Assembly (NCBI GenBank): GCA_001189495.1
Contig: CP012068.1
Coordinates: forward strand, 1 to 64,000
Direction of reading: 5' to 3'
Source of the DNA: Eubacterium sulci ATCC 35585
GTDB lineage: Bacteria > Bacillota > Clostridia > Peptostreptococcales > Anaerovoracaceae
DNA: 64,000 nucleotides
In this document: piece by piece, positions 50,979 to 60,456 of the stretch
Position numbering within the stretch: position 1 is the stretch's first letter
Layout of the letters: each line of letters begins with the position of its first letter
The notes under the pieces: model-generated
Told to the model about the DNA's origin: nothing
Databases searched by the model: none
The model's input: only the letters and a program-made list of their open reading frames with translations
Position numbers and translations under genes: made by a program

Positions 50979-52643
50979 ATGAACGAATATGTAAGAAAGC
51001 GTATTGAGGAAATGTCCATCGACTTTACTTCAGTGCAGAGCGTTGTCGACACAGAGGGCGAAATCGTTATGGCAGAAAAGATCTACGACACCATGAGCGA
51101 GATCGATTACTATAAGAAAAACCCTGAGAAGCTTTACTACATCGACCTTAAGGACGATTTAATCGGCAGAAAGATTGTTGTTGCAGAGCTTAACGGTGAG
51201 AAGAAGCCTTCCGATAAGACTATCGTTCTCATCGGACACTTTGATACAGTTGGTATTTCCGACTACGGCCCACTTAAGGAGTACTCAACTCAGCCAGCAG
51301 AGCTAATTGAGAGATTCCGCGAGCTAAAGCTTCCTGAGGAAGTAAGAGAAGATCTTGAGTCCGGAAAGTACATGTTCGGTCGTGGACTCTTTGATATGAA
51401 GTCTGGTGATGCTATCATCATCGCTATCATGGAAGAAATCAGCAAGGATCTAGCAAACTTTGAAGGAAACCTAATCTATGCTGCAGTTTGCGACGAAGAA
51501 GGAAACTCAGGCGGAATGCTTAACTTTGTTCCTCACCTTGTTAACCTCAAGAAGGAAAAGGGCTATGACTACATAGCTATGATAGATACAGACTACATGG
51601 CACCTGCATTCCCAGGCGACCCAATGAAGTACATCTATGTAGGAACAGTTGGAAAGATCATGCCTACATTCTACATCGTAGGTAAGGAAACTCACGTAGG
51701 TGAGTCATTTGACGGACTTGACCCTAACCAGATTGCATCACAGCTAACACAGAGAATCAACCTAAATCCTGAGTTCAGCGACACAGTTGACGGAGAGGTA
51801 ACACTTCCTCCTATCACACTTAAGCAGAGAGACCTCAAGACAGAGTACTCTGTACAGATTGCTAACAAGGCTGTTTTGATGCTCAACTACGCAACACACG
51901 ATTCAACACCTGACCAGGTTCTAACAAAGATGAAGAACGCAGGTCATGAATGCTTCCAGCAGGTTGTTGACACACTAAACGAAAGATATGCTATGTACTG
52001 CGACATGGTAGGCAGAGAGTTCAGAAAGCAGCCATGGGTTGCAAGAACTTTCACATACGACGAGCTATACAAGGCAGTTAAGGCAGAGCTTGGAGACGAG
52101 CTAGATGCAAAGGTTGCAGCTTACATCGAGGAGCTAAAGAAGGATACTACTATTGACGTTAGAGACAAGTCACTTAAGATTGTTGACTTCGTTCACGATC
52201 TATGGTCAGATAAGGACCCTATCCTAGTAGTTTACTTCACACCACCTTACTATCCACACATCCATGTTGATGATAGCACAGCAAAGGGCAAGGCTCTTAT
52301 CGATGCAGTAAACGGTGCAGTTGCAAGCGTTAAGGCTGATCCAGCATTCGATTATCAGCTAATCAGCAAGAAGTTCCTACCTTGCATTTCAGACCTAAGC
52401 TATGGTGCAGCTCCTAAGGATCCAGCAGTAATTGAGAGATTCGAGCTCAACACACCTGGTTACGGCGAAGGCAAGATTTACTCACTTCCACTAGCTGATA
52501 TGCAGGTTCTTGACCTACCAGTAGTAGACATCGGAACTGTAGGAAAGGACGCTCACAAGTACACAGAGAGAATCGAGACAAGATTCACATTCGAGTACAC
52601 ACCTGAGCTAGTTTATCAGACAATACTTAACCTACTAAAATAG
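50979..52643 (+). CDS. RocB-like M20-family peptidase 2
   Basis: A second RocB-like enzyme of about 554 residues, paralogous to the one before it over its whole length. Metal-site segments are LIGHFDTVGISDYG, FGRGLFDMKSGDA and AVCDEEGNSGG; TPPYYPHIHVDD parallels APPYYPATHSDQ of the first protein. I start at ATG 50979 (MNEYVRKR), with GGGAGGAAAAAA upstream; the longer frame from 50952 lacks a site. Codon choice is strongly biased (CTA, ACA, GCA, AAG in long runs), suggesting high expression. A short gap with no terminator separates the two. Confidence 0.85.
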   Translation: MNEYVRKRIEEMSIDFTSVQSVVDTEGEIVMAEKIYDTMSEIDYYKKNPEKLYYIDLKDDLIGRKIVVAELNGEKKPSDKTIVLIGHFDTVGISDYGPLKEYSTQPAELIERFRELKLPEEVREDLESGKYMFGRGLFDMKSGDAIIIAIMEEISKDLANFEGNLIYAAVCDEEGNSGGMLNFVPHLVNLKKEKGYDYIAMIDTDYMAPAFPGDPMKYIYVGTVGKIMPTFYIVGKETHVGESFDGLDPNQIASQLTQRINLNPEFSDTVDGEVTLPPITLKQRDLKTEYSVQIANKAVLMLNYATHDSTPDQVLTKMKNAGHECFQQVVDTLNERYAMYCDMVGREFRKQPWVARTFTYDELYKAVKAELGDELDAKVAAYIEELKKDTTIDVRDKSLKIVDFVHDLWSDKDPILVVYFTPPYYPHIHVDDSTAKGKALIDAVNGAVASVKADPAFDYQLISKKFLPCISDLSYGAAPKDPAVIERFELNTPGYGEGKIYSLPLADMQVLDLPVVDIGTVGKDAHKYTERIETRFTFEYTPELVYQTILNLLK

Positions 52644-52672
52644 GATAGACCAAAAATTTTGAGGAGATCAAA

Positions 52673-54319
52673 ATGAGAGCTCACGCAGACAAACTTTTTA
52701 TAAATGGAAAAATCTATTCGATGGAGGCAGAGGGCTTATGCTATGAAGCCCTAGCTATCAAAGATGGCAAAATCGCCTTCATCGGTGATAATAAGAGCGC
52801 GCAAGCTGACTTTGATGCAGATGAAATCATCGACCTTGGTGGCAAAGTAATGCTTCCTGGCCTTGGAGATGCTCACCTACACTTCTTTGCCTACTGCCAG
52901 ACCTTCACAACAGTGGATCTTGGCGGAGCTAAATCAAAGGCAGAAGCCCTAGAGCGACTCAAGGCGAAGGCGGCTGAAACACCTGATGGCGAGTGGATTA
53001 GAGGAAATAACTTTGATCAGTCAAAATGGAACGACTGCGAGGATGAGATTCCAACAAGACACTGGCTTGATGAAGCGAGCAAAAAGCATCCTATTATGAT
53101 AAAGAGAGTTTGCCTGCATACGGGAGTTGCAAACACACTTGCCCTAGAAAAGGCAGATATAGGCAAGGACTATGACTTTGGTGAAGGCGGTGTTGTAGAG
53201 CTAGAAGCAGACGGACATCCTAACGGAATCCTAAGAGAACAGGCAACAAAGATCTTTGATGACCTAATCCCTGATCCAACAAAGATTCCAGAGGTCAAGA
53301 CCGAGCTCATGGATAGAGCCTTGGCAGAAGCCTCTTCAGTCGGACTCACTGCAATCCATACATATGCAGCCGATATTTGGAAGTACACCGAAAGCTTTGA
53401 TGACTACCTAAAGCTCGATCACGAAGGAAAGCTCCCTCTCAGAGTTAGCATCTACCTCGACACATTGTATAACAAGCCATATCTGACCAAGAGAGAAATG
53501 GAAGATCCATACCTCAAGGTTAGATATGGTGGATATAAGATTTTTTCTGACGGTTCACTCGGTTCTCGCTCAGCTAAGCTTTTCGAGCCTTACAGCGATG
53601 CTACTGATACTGATGGACTTCTCGTTCAGACTCAGGAAGAGCTAAACGAAAAGATGCTCACTGCATATGAGATGGGGCTTCAGCCAGCGGTCCACTGCAT
53701 CGGAGACAAAGGACTTGACTGTGTTCTAACTGGTGTCGAATATGCCCTTGCAAAGAGCAGAGAGCATGGAATGACAGAGGAAGAACAGGCAAATCGAGAT
53801 CCGTTCAGAATTATTCATGCGCAGATGGCAAATCCAGATTTGATTGAGCGTATGAGCAAACTTCCTATAATAGTTGACATTCAGCCAATCTTCCTAGCTA
53901 CTGACCTCCACTGGATTGAGGAGAGAGTAGGAGCCGAAAGAGCAGCGCACAGCTATCAGTGGAAGACTTACATAGAAAAAGGACTAAGACTTTTAGGCGG
54001 CTCAGATTGCCCTGTCGAGAGCTTTTCTCCATGGCACGGAATCTACGCAGCTGTTACCCGCAAGGACCTAGAGGGATATCCAGAAGCAGGCTATCACCCA
54101 GAGGAAAAGATTTCTGTATACGATGCGCTCTGCATGTTTACTAAGAATGTTCCTTATGGAACTGGTCAAGAGGACTACCTCGGAACGCTAGAGATAGGAA
54201 AATTCGCTGATATGGTCGTTATTGACCGCAATATCTTCGAGATTCCTGAAGATGAGATAGCAGATATCAAGATTGAATATACCTACCTTGCAGGTGAAGA
54301 AGTCTATAGAAGAAATTAA
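52673..54319 (+). CDS. YtcJ-like metal-dependent amidohydrolase
   Basis: Amidohydrolase-superfamily protein of 548 residues. It has LFINGKIYSMEAEG at the start, the metal-binding LPGLGDAHLHFFAYC (His-x-His), HCIGDKGLDC, IIHAQMANPDLIERM, and LLGGSDCPVESFSPWHGIYAA near the end, matching the YtcJ/amidohydrolase 3 group. These hydrolyse amide bonds or deformylate, but the substrates of most are unknown. It lies 29 bp after the second RocB-like gene and is probably in the same operon. GAGGAGATCAAA precedes the ATG. Confidence 0.88.
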   Translation: MRAHADKLFINGKIYSMEAEGLCYEALAIKDGKIAFIGDNKSAQADFDADEIIDLGGKVMLPGLGDAHLHFFAYCQTFTTVDLGGAKSKAEALERLKAKAAETPDGEWIRGNNFDQSKWNDCEDEIPTRHWLDEASKKHPIMIKRVCLHTGVANTLALEKADIGKDYDFGEGGVVELEADGHPNGILREQATKIFDDLIPDPTKIPEVKTELMDRALAEASSVGLTAIHTYAADIWKYTESFDDYLKLDHEGKLPLRVSIYLDTLYNKPYLTKREMEDPYLKVRYGGYKIFSDGSLGSRSAKLFEPYSDATDTDGLLVQTQEELNEKMLTAYEMGLQPAVHCIGDKGLDCVLTGVEYALAKSREHGMTEEEQANRDPFRIIHAQMANPDLIERMSKLPIIVDIQPIFLATDLHWIEERVGAERAAHSYQWKTYIEKGLRLLGGSDCPVESFSPWHGIYAAVTRKDLEGYPEAGYHPEEKISVYDALCMFTKNVPYGTGQEDYLGTLEIGKFADMVVIDRNIFEIPEDEIADIKIEYTYLAGEEVYRRN

Positions 54320-54423
54320 TTTAGATTTTTTCTGTGGTGAAGAAACACAAATCGCTTAACTACAGATGAAATACACTATGCGCAAGTTATATCAACATTT
54401 ACTTATTAAGAAAGGAGAAGCAT

Positions 54424-55836
54424 ATGTTTATAATCAATGCTTTAATTGCCTTTGGTAACTGGTTTTGGGGAATTCCAATTCTAATTTTACTTGGATGCGG
54501 TGGTCTTTATGTAACAATCAGAGTAGGATTTCTGCAGTTCCGTCACTTCGGATATATCTGCTCACAGACATTTGGTAAAATGTTTGCAAAGCCAGAGACC
54601 GATGATGGCGTATCACCATTTGCCGCTGCTTGTACAGCTCTAGCATCTTCAATCGGTGCTTCAAATATCGTCGGTGTTCCAGTAGCTATTGCTCTTGGTG
54701 GCCCTGGTGCAGTATTCTGGATCTGGGTTATGGCATTCATCGGAATGGCTACAAAGTACACCGAAGTAACTCTTGGCCTAATGTACAGAGAAAAGAATGA
54801 AGCTGGCGATTTTGTCGGTGGTCCTTACTACTACTGCAGAGGACTTGGCAAGAGTGGTATCGCAAAGAAAATCGGTATCTTCTTCGGAACATTTTACGCT
54901 TTCGGACTTATGATAGAACTTATTCCATCAATTGCTTCACAGGCTGCATCTGTAACAAAGCAGGGTATCTCACTAGGAATTCCTGAACTTCCTATCGCTA
55001 TCGCTGTAGCAATTATTACAATCATTGTTTGCATAGGTGGCGTAAAGAGAATCGGTGATGTTTGCGATAAGCTCGTTCCAGTGATGGCTATCGTTTACAT
55101 GCTAGGTGCTTTAGTAATCATCGTTAAGAACTTTAACCAGATTCCTAACGCATTTGCAGAAATCTTCGGATCAGCATTCACAGGAAGAGCTGCTTTCGGT
55201 GGATTCGCAGGAGCATCTCTAGGTGCTGCACTAAGATGGGGATTTGCTCGTGGATGCTATTCAAACGAAGCTGGTATGGGTACTGCTCCTCAGGGACACG
55301 CTGCTGCTAACGTAGATCACCCTGTAAGACAGGGACTCTGGGGCGTATTCGAAGTTACTGTTGATACAATCATCGTTTGCACAGTAACAGCTCTAGCAGT
55401 TTTGGTTTCTGGCGTTTGGACAGAAAAGGGAATCGATGCAGGTGCTCTAGCGCAGGCTGCATTCAGCAAGAACTTCAACCCAACATTTGCTAACTACTTT
55501 GTAGCTATCTGCGTATTCCTATTCGTACTTTCAACAATCATCGTTGTTACATTCTACGGACAGAGACAGGCAGAGTTCCTATTTGGTATCGGATTCAGCA
55601 AAATCTGGGTTTGGGTTTACATCATAGCAACTGTAGTAGGTGGACTAGGAATCGACCTTGGCGTACTATATGCTCTAACAGATGCGTTCCTAGGACTCAT
55701 CATCATTCCAAATATGATTGCTGTAGTTCTAATGGTTCCACAGGTAAAGAAGGCTCAGGATGAGTTCTTCAACACTCCTGGAAAATACTATCTAGCAGAT
55801 AAGGCTGCAAAGGCAGCAAAGAAAGCTGCTAAATAG
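54424..55836 (+). CDS. Alanine/glycine:sodium symporter (AgcS family)
   Basis: Integral membrane protein of 470 residues with about 10-11 spans. Family signatures are GLYVTIRVGFLQFRHF, AACTALASSIGASNIVGVPVA (in part), GPGAVFWIWVMAFIGMATKYTE (in part) and RGCYSNEAGMGTAPQGHAAA. It imports alanine or glycine with sodium. The C-terminus is a short Lys/Ala-rich tail (DKAAKAAKKAAK). Its place after three hydrolases suggests that it moves a product or related amino acid. The ATG follows AAGAAAGGAGAAGCAT. Confidence 0.93.
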   Translation: MFIINALIAFGNWFWGIPILILLGCGGLYVTIRVGFLQFRHFGYICSQTFGKMFAKPETDDGVSPFAAACTALASSIGASNIVGVPVAIALGGPGAVFWIWVMAFIGMATKYTEVTLGLMYREKNEAGDFVGGPYYYCRGLGKSGIAKKIGIFFGTFYAFGLMIELIPSIASQAASVTKQGISLGIPELPIAIAVAIITIIVCIGGVKRIGDVCDKLVPVMAIVYMLGALVIIVKNFNQIPNAFAEIFGSAFTGRAAFGGFAGASLGAALRWGFARGCYSNEAGMGTAPQGHAAANVDHPVRQGLWGVFEVTVDTIIVCTVTALAVLVSGVWTEKGIDAGALAQAAFSKNFNPTFANYFVAICVFLFVLSTIIVVTFYGQRQAEFLFGIGFSKIWVWVYIIATVVGGLGIDLGVLYALTDAFLGLIIIPNMIAVVLMVPQVKKAQDEFFNTPGKYYLADKAAKAAKKAAK

Positions 55837-55910
55837 TAGGCTACAAGATCAAAATATTTTAAAAAACTTCTTTTGAGGTTCACTAATCAGTATATACTTG
55901 CGCAATAAGG

Positions 55911-55940
55911 CGGGAACGCGTTCAGCGTTCCCGTTATTCA
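55911..55940 (+). terminator. Intrinsic terminator after the AgcS gene
   Basis: CGGGAACGC (55911-55919), loop GTTCA and GCGTTCCCG (55925-55933) form a perfect 9-bp stem, followed by a weak T-containing stretch (TTATTC). Partial termination is likely. Confidence 0.65.
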
Positions 55941-55972
55941 ATCTTTAGTTATTATTCTTTAGGAGAACGCTT

Positions 55973-56416
55973 ATGTTTATACTCAGAGCTATTATCTTAG
56001 TACTCGCACTTTTTATGGGTGTATTTTTCACCGTCTTTGTACTGACAGCGATAGAGGCGAAGTCACCAAAATTTGAGGGTCTCTCCCGTCGCATACACAA
56101 AGCACTTCCAGAAAAACTCTGGTTAGCATTTTTTATAGGCTCACTCGCAATCTTTTTGTTCGTATTTTACAAACTCACAGGCTTAGAATATGTGCGAATC
56201 GGGATATTTACAGGTTTAATATCAGGAATATTCCTCTACTTCCGTGCAGGCCCTAATATTAATAGGGAAGAGATGGAAAGAGACGCGCAGAGAAAGGGAG
56301 CAAATCCAACAGGATTCCTGAACTTTTTCCAGGGCCCTGATAAGAGTAGCTATCAAAACAAGAAGCCCGCGAAAAACAATCCTTACAAGAGTAAGAAGAA
56401 CAAAAATAGAAAATAA
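55973..56416 (+). CDS. Small membrane protein with basic C-terminal tail
   Basis: The 147-residue protein has three likely spans (about 5-25, 50-68 and 73-92), LRAIILVLALFMGVFFTVFV being the first, and a strongly basic, Asn/Lys-rich tail (KKPAKNNPYKSKKNKNRK). The segment FEGLSRRIHKALPEKLW lies between spans one and two. I do not recognise a family. The start follows TTTAGGAGAACGCTT. It lies between the AgcS gene terminator and its own terminator, so it may be monocistronic or receive read-through. Confidence 0.6.
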   Translation: MFILRAIILVLALFMGVFFTVFVLTAIEAKSPKFEGLSRRIHKALPEKLWLAFFIGSLAIFLFVFYKLTGLEYVRIGIFTGLISGIFLYFRAGPNINREEMERDAQRKGANPTGFLNFFQGPDKSSYQNKKPAKNNPYKSKKNKNRK

Positions 56417-56427
56417 TTTAAACTACA

Positions 56428-56462
56428 AAGGACTCAGAAAACATGCTCTCTGAGTCCTTTTG
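56428..56462 (+). terminator. Bidirectional intrinsic terminator
   Basis: AAAGGACTCAGA and TCTGAGTCCTTT pair perfectly (56428-56438 region with 56449-56460) around a 10-base loop, with T-runs on both strands. It separates the small membrane protein from the converging arginine deiminase gene. Confidence 0.85.
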
Positions 56463-56478
56463 ATTTACCTCTGATATA

Positions 56479-57699
56479 TTAGATATCGTCTCTGTTGATT
56501 GGGCAAGACATGCAGCGTGGGCCGCCTCTTCCTCTTGAAATCTCAGCTCCTGGTATAGCAAGAACCTTGACACCCTTCTTATCGAGAAGCTCGTTTGTAA
56601 CATAGTTTCTCTCGTATGTTACAACAGTTCCTGGCGCTATACAAAGCGTATTTGAACCGTCGTTCCACTGCTCTCTCTGCGCAGCCATCTTATCGTCTCC
56701 ACCGCATCTGATTAGCTCTACCGCTGGAAGGTTTAGAATAGACTTTAGGATGTTTGTTAGAGTATCTGTAACTGAGCTATATCTAACCTCGCCGTCTCTA
56801 TCAAGCTCCATTTCAAATAGCTGAAGTGGTGCCTCAATCTCAGGATGTATGGTGAACTTATCGTAGTCTACCATTGTAAATACTGTATCGAGGTGCATGA
56901 AAGCACGAGTCTTAGGTATATCGAATACGATGACACGCTTGAATTCAGAGTTTCCTAGCAGGTTGCGAGCAAAGCGCTCTATAGCTGCTGCTGTAGTTCT
57001 CTGGCTTAGTCCAACTGCTACAGTTTCTTTGTTCAAAACTAGAACGTCTCCACCCTCGATTGCGTAATCGTGATCGTAGTCATACCACAATCTGTTTTCG
57101 CCACCTGAGAAGTCCTCATTGTGCTGGTACATATACTTGAGAAGTAGCGCTTCTCTGCGTCTTGTACCTGTGCTCATGTGGTGAATGCTTAAACCATTTC
57201 CTATGCACGCGCCTGGGTCACGAGTGAAGTAAAGGTTTGGCATAGGGTCTAGGTAGAACGGATATGATGAAGAAATGAATTCAGCAAATGAATTCGACTT
57301 GAAGCTTGGAACTTCATCCTTCTTAACGCCACTTATGATCTTTGCAACCATCTCCTTAGTTGGCATCTCGTTCAAATAGTGGAAAACCGCCTCACTAGCA
57401 AACTTGCTGTTCATGTGGCTTTCTGCGATGAACTCCTTCAAAAATTCAGACTTAATCTCTGGATTTGCAAGGGCCTTAGCAGTCTCGTCTACGTAGTATA
57501 CCACTTCTACGCCGTTGTCTCTTAGCACCTGAGCAAAAGCATCGTGCTCCTGCTGTGCAATCTTTAGGTATGGTATATCATCAAAAAGCAATCTTGCAAA
57601 GTTTTCTGGAACTAGGCCCTCAACCTCATAGCCAATTCTATGAAGAAGAACCTTGTTCAACTTTCCAATCTCAGAATAATTGTGTATTCCGGGTCTCAT
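56479..57699 (-). CDS. arcA: Arginine deiminase
   Basis: ArcA (406 residues) converts arginine to citrulline and ammonia. Family segments are GKLNKVLLHRIGYEVEGLVP, FDDIPYLKIAQQEHDAFA, YFTRDPGACIGNG, AFMHLDTVFTMVD and the C-terminal GGPRCMSCPINRDD with the catalytic Cys. It stands alone on the minus strand: ornithine carbamoyltransferase and carbamate kinase, the usual partners for ATP formation, are not in the window. Its promoter is at 57743-57770. The neighbouring genes also handle amino acids. Confidence 0.96.
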   Translation of the reverse strand: MRPGIHNYSEIGKLNKVLLHRIGYEVEGLVPENFARLLFDDIPYLKIAQQEHDAFAQVLRDNGVEVVYYVDETAKALANPEIKSEFLKEFIAESHMNSKFASEAVFHYLNEMPTKEMVAKIISGVKKDEVPSFKSNSFAEFISSSYPFYLDPMPNLYFTRDPGACIGNGLSIHHMSTGTRRREALLLKYMYQHNEDFSGGENRLWYDYDHDYAIEGGDVLVLNKETVAVGLSQRTTAAAIERFARNLLGNSEFKRVIVFDIPKTRAFMHLDTVFTMVDYDKFTIHPEIEAPLQLFEMELDRDGEVRYSSVTDTLTNILKSILNLPAVELIRCGGDDKMAAQREQWNDGSNTLCIAPGTVVTYERNYVTNELLDKKGVKVLAIPGAEISRGRGGPRCMSCPINRDDI

Positions 57700-57742
57700 A
57701 AATTCCTCTCTTTTCTCTATATCAATATCTTATATAACTAAG

Positions 57743-57770
57743 ATTGTAACATTGTTAAAAAATTCGTCAA
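57743..57770 (-). promoter_or_regulatory. Promoter of arcA
   Basis: On the minus strand TTGACG (57765-57770), 16 bp and TGTTACAAT with TACAAT at 57743-57748 (extended -10). It lies about 45 bases before the start. Confidence 0.6.
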
Positions 57771-57799
57771 GCTATTCATTTTAATATGCAGCTTTGATG

Positions 57800-57808
57800 T
57801 GGTATACT
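57800..57808 (+). promoter_or_regulatory. Extended -10 promoter of the asparaginase operon
   Basis: TGGTATACT (TATACT at 57803-57808 with TG upstream) lies 33 bases before the asparaginase ATG. It is back to back with the arcA promoter. Confidence 0.5.
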
Positions 57809-57840
57809 TTTATCAAAGAAAGATAGATTGAGGATGACTT

Positions 57841-58848
57841 ATGAAGAAAATCTTACTCATTGCAACAGGTGGAACGATTGCTTCTGTTCAAACCGAAAAC
57901 GGGCTAAAGCCTGCGATTTCACCAGAGATGTTGCTCTCATACATTCCTAATGCCTGCAGTAAATGCGACATTGATGTAAAACAGATTTTTAATATAGATA
58001 GCACCAATATCCAGCCCGAGCACTGGATGCTCATAGTTAGGGAAATTGAGGCGAGCTATGACAGCTACGATGGCTTTTTGATAACGCACGGAACGGACAC
58101 CATGGCATACACAGCCTCTGCTCTTTCCTACCTGATACAAGGAGCATCTAAGCCTATAGTTTTAACAGGTGCTCAGAAGCCGATTTCAGACGAATTTACC
58201 GATGCAAGACGCAATCTCAGCGACAGTATCAACTTTATACTTAACGGCGGTCTTAACGGTATTTTTATCGTCTTTGACGGTAAGGCAATCTTGGGAACGA
58301 GAGCCCGCAAGGTAAGAAGCAAAAGCTTTGCAGCTTTTGATAGCATAGGCTACCCTATCGCAGCTTTCATAGATGATAGCAGGATAATTAAATACCTCGA
58401 GGCGCCAGCCGTCTCAAGTGAGGTACGCTTTGCCGCTTCCATATCCGATTCAGTCTTCTTGCTTAAGCTGATCCCAGGAATTAGACCTGAGATTCTCGCT
58501 TATCTTGGTAAGCACTATGACATCATTGTGATTGAAAGTTATGGAGTTGGTGGTATACCATTCTATGATAAGAGAAATTTCCTAAACGAGCTTCGTGCTT
58601 TGACTGAGAAGGGTAAAATCATCGTTATCGCTACTCAGGTTATGCTTGAGGGTAGCGATGCCGAAAAATATGAGGTCGGTGCACTTGCACTCGATAGATA
58701 CAACGTGCTCCAGTCCTTTGATATGACTGTCGAATCTGCCGTAACTAAGCTCATGTGGCTATGTGCAGAGCATGAAGGCTACGAGGAAATTCGTGATGGT
58801 TTTTACAAATGTATTAACCACGACCTGCTCTACGACCCTAAGAACTAG
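57841..58848 (+). CDS. ansA: L-asparaginase, type I (cytoplasmic)
   Basis: The 335-residue protein converts asparagine to aspartate and ammonia. The first catalytic threonine is in LLIATGGTIASVQ, the second in LITHGTDTMAYTASAL, and the Lys in VLTGAQKPISDEFTDA. There is no signal peptide, and the length fits the cytoplasmic type I enzyme. GGGIPFYDKRN-like segment (VGGIPFYDKRN) and TQVMLEGSDAEKYEVG are typical of this subgroup. The ATG follows TTGAGGATGACTT. It begins a plus-strand run with the peptidase downstream. Confidence 0.93.
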   Translation: MKKILLIATGGTIASVQTENGLKPAISPEMLLSYIPNACSKCDIDVKQIFNIDSTNIQPEHWMLIVREIEASYDSYDGFLITHGTDTMAYTASALSYLIQGASKPIVLTGAQKPISDEFTDARRNLSDSINFILNGGLNGIFIVFDGKAILGTRARKVRSKSFAAFDSIGYPIAAFIDDSRIIKYLEAPAVSSEVRFAASISDSVFLLKLIPGIRPEILAYLGKHYDIIVIESYGVGGIPFYDKRNFLNELRALTEKGKIIVIATQVMLEGSDAEKYEVGALALDRYNVLQSFDMTVESAVTKLMWLCAEHEGYEEIRDGFYKCINHDLLYDPKN

Positions 58849-58926
58849 ACAGGTATTTGAAAGCTAATAACTTAGACGGACGCCTGACACACTTTTGCGT
58901 CCATGTAGAATAAATTGGAGGAAACT

Positions 58927-60423
58927 ATGGAATTAAGTCAAGTAAAAGAAAAACTACTTAAATTGCAGAGCCGCCTTAGCGCATACGCACACGCCATGGA
59001 AAGCATCAGCTACGACGGACAGACCGTTGCCCCAAAGGGCACAGCCGAAAACCGCGCGCACGCTCTTGCTGTGCTCAGCGAAGAAGAATACCTGATCAAA
59101 ACAGGAAGTGAAACTGTTGCTCTTCTCGAGCTTCTAGATAACAACAAAGCTGTTTTGACCAAAGAGGAAAACCGCATGGTTCAGCTCATGCTAAAGGACA
59201 TCCGCCGCATGCAGAGCATTCCTATGGACGAATACATCGCCTATCAGGAGCTTGTTGTAAAAGCCGAGGATGTTTGGGAAGATGCTAAGAGGAATAATGA
59301 TTTTGCTTCCTTTGCGCCATACCTAAAGGAGATCTTTGATACAAATATAAAGTTTGCAAAGTACTGTGCACCAGACAAGGTCCCTTACGACTACTGGCTC
59401 GGTGAGTACGAAGACGGCCTCACCATGGAGGTCTGCGATGAGTTTTTCTCAAAGTTAAGGGATAGAATCGTTCCACTAATCAAGCACATTTCATCAAGCG
59501 AGCAGGTCGATGCTTCATTCCTAAATGGTGATTTCCCAATTGCTAAACAGGAAGAGCTCTCTTACTACCTAATGAAGCTCTTAGGACTTGACCTAGCGCA
59601 CTGCGGACTTTCAACAAGCGAGCATCCTTTCACAACAAGCCTAGGCTCACATCTAGATGAAAGAATTACAACTCACTATATGGAAGACAGCTTCGTTTAC
59701 TCTATGTACAGCGTAATCCACGAAAGCGGACATGCTCTCTACGATACAGGAGTTGATGACAAGTATCTATATACACTTCTTGATGCTGGAGTTTCCATGG
59801 GTATCCACGAAAGCCAGAGCAGATTCTACGAAAACCTCCTAGGCAGAAGCAAGGAGTTCATAGAGCTTGTACTTCCTAAGCTAAAGGAGCTTTTCCCTTC
59901 ACTAAAGGACGTCACAGCAGATGCGCTTTATCGCGCAATCAACAAGGTTGAACCTTCTTTGATTAGAACAGAGGCAGATGAGGTTACATATTGCCTCCAC
60001 GTCCTAGTAAGATACGAGCTTGAGAAAAAGCTTATGGCTGGCGAAATTACTGTTGACGAGCTACCTGAGCAGTGGAACAGACTATATAAGGAGTATCTCG
60101 GAGTCGATGTTCCTAGCGACAAGCTAGGCGTTCTTCAGGACAGTCACTGGGCTGGTGGTGCAATAGGCTATTTCCCATCATACGCACTTGGATCTGCCTA
60201 CGGTGCTCAGCTTCTATCAAAGATGGCTGCCGAAGTCAACGTCAAAGACGCTCTATCAAAGGGAGACTTCTCAGAGATAAACGCGTGGAACAGAGAGCAC
60301 ATCTGGAAGCACGGAAGTCTCTATCGCTCAGATGAGCTACTTGAAAAGGCGCTTGGCGAGAAGTTCTCAGCCGATGACTATATCGACTATCTAGAGAAGA
60401 AATTTAAGGAAATATATAAATAG
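58927..60423 (+). CDS. M32-family metallocarboxypeptidase
   Basis: The protein (about 498 residues) belongs to the thermostable carboxypeptidase Taq/Bacillus YpwA family. The zinc site is VIHESGHALYDTG (HExxH) with downstream GIHESQSRFYENLLGRS carrying the third ligand; VRYELEKKLMAGEI and GYFPSYALGSAYGAQL are further signatures. It removes C-terminal residues from peptides in the cytoplasm. I use ATG 58927 (MELSQVKEK), with TTGGAGGAAACT before it; the frame start at 58915 is an alternative without a site. Confidence 0.94.
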   Translation: MELSQVKEKLLKLQSRLSAYAHAMESISYDGQTVAPKGTAENRAHALAVLSEEEYLIKTGSETVALLELLDNNKAVLTKEENRMVQLMLKDIRRMQSIPMDEYIAYQELVVKAEDVWEDAKRNNDFASFAPYLKEIFDTNIKFAKYCAPDKVPYDYWLGEYEDGLTMEVCDEFFSKLRDRIVPLIKHISSSEQVDASFLNGDFPIAKQEELSYYLMKLLGLDLAHCGLSTSEHPFTTSLGSHLDERITTHYMEDSFVYSMYSVIHESGHALYDTGVDDKYLYTLLDAGVSMGIHESQSRFYENLLGRSKEFIELVLPKLKELFPSLKDVTADALYRAINKVEPSLIRTEADEVTYCLHVLVRYELEKKLMAGEITVDELPEQWNRLYKEYLGVDVPSDKLGVLQDSHWAGGAIGYFPSYALGSAYGAQLLSKMAAEVNVKDALSKGDFSEINAWNREHIWKHGSLYRSDELLEKALGEKFSADDYIDYLEKKFKEIYK

Positions 60424-60456
60424 AAAGGACGGCAAAAGCCGTATAGGAGAGAAATC

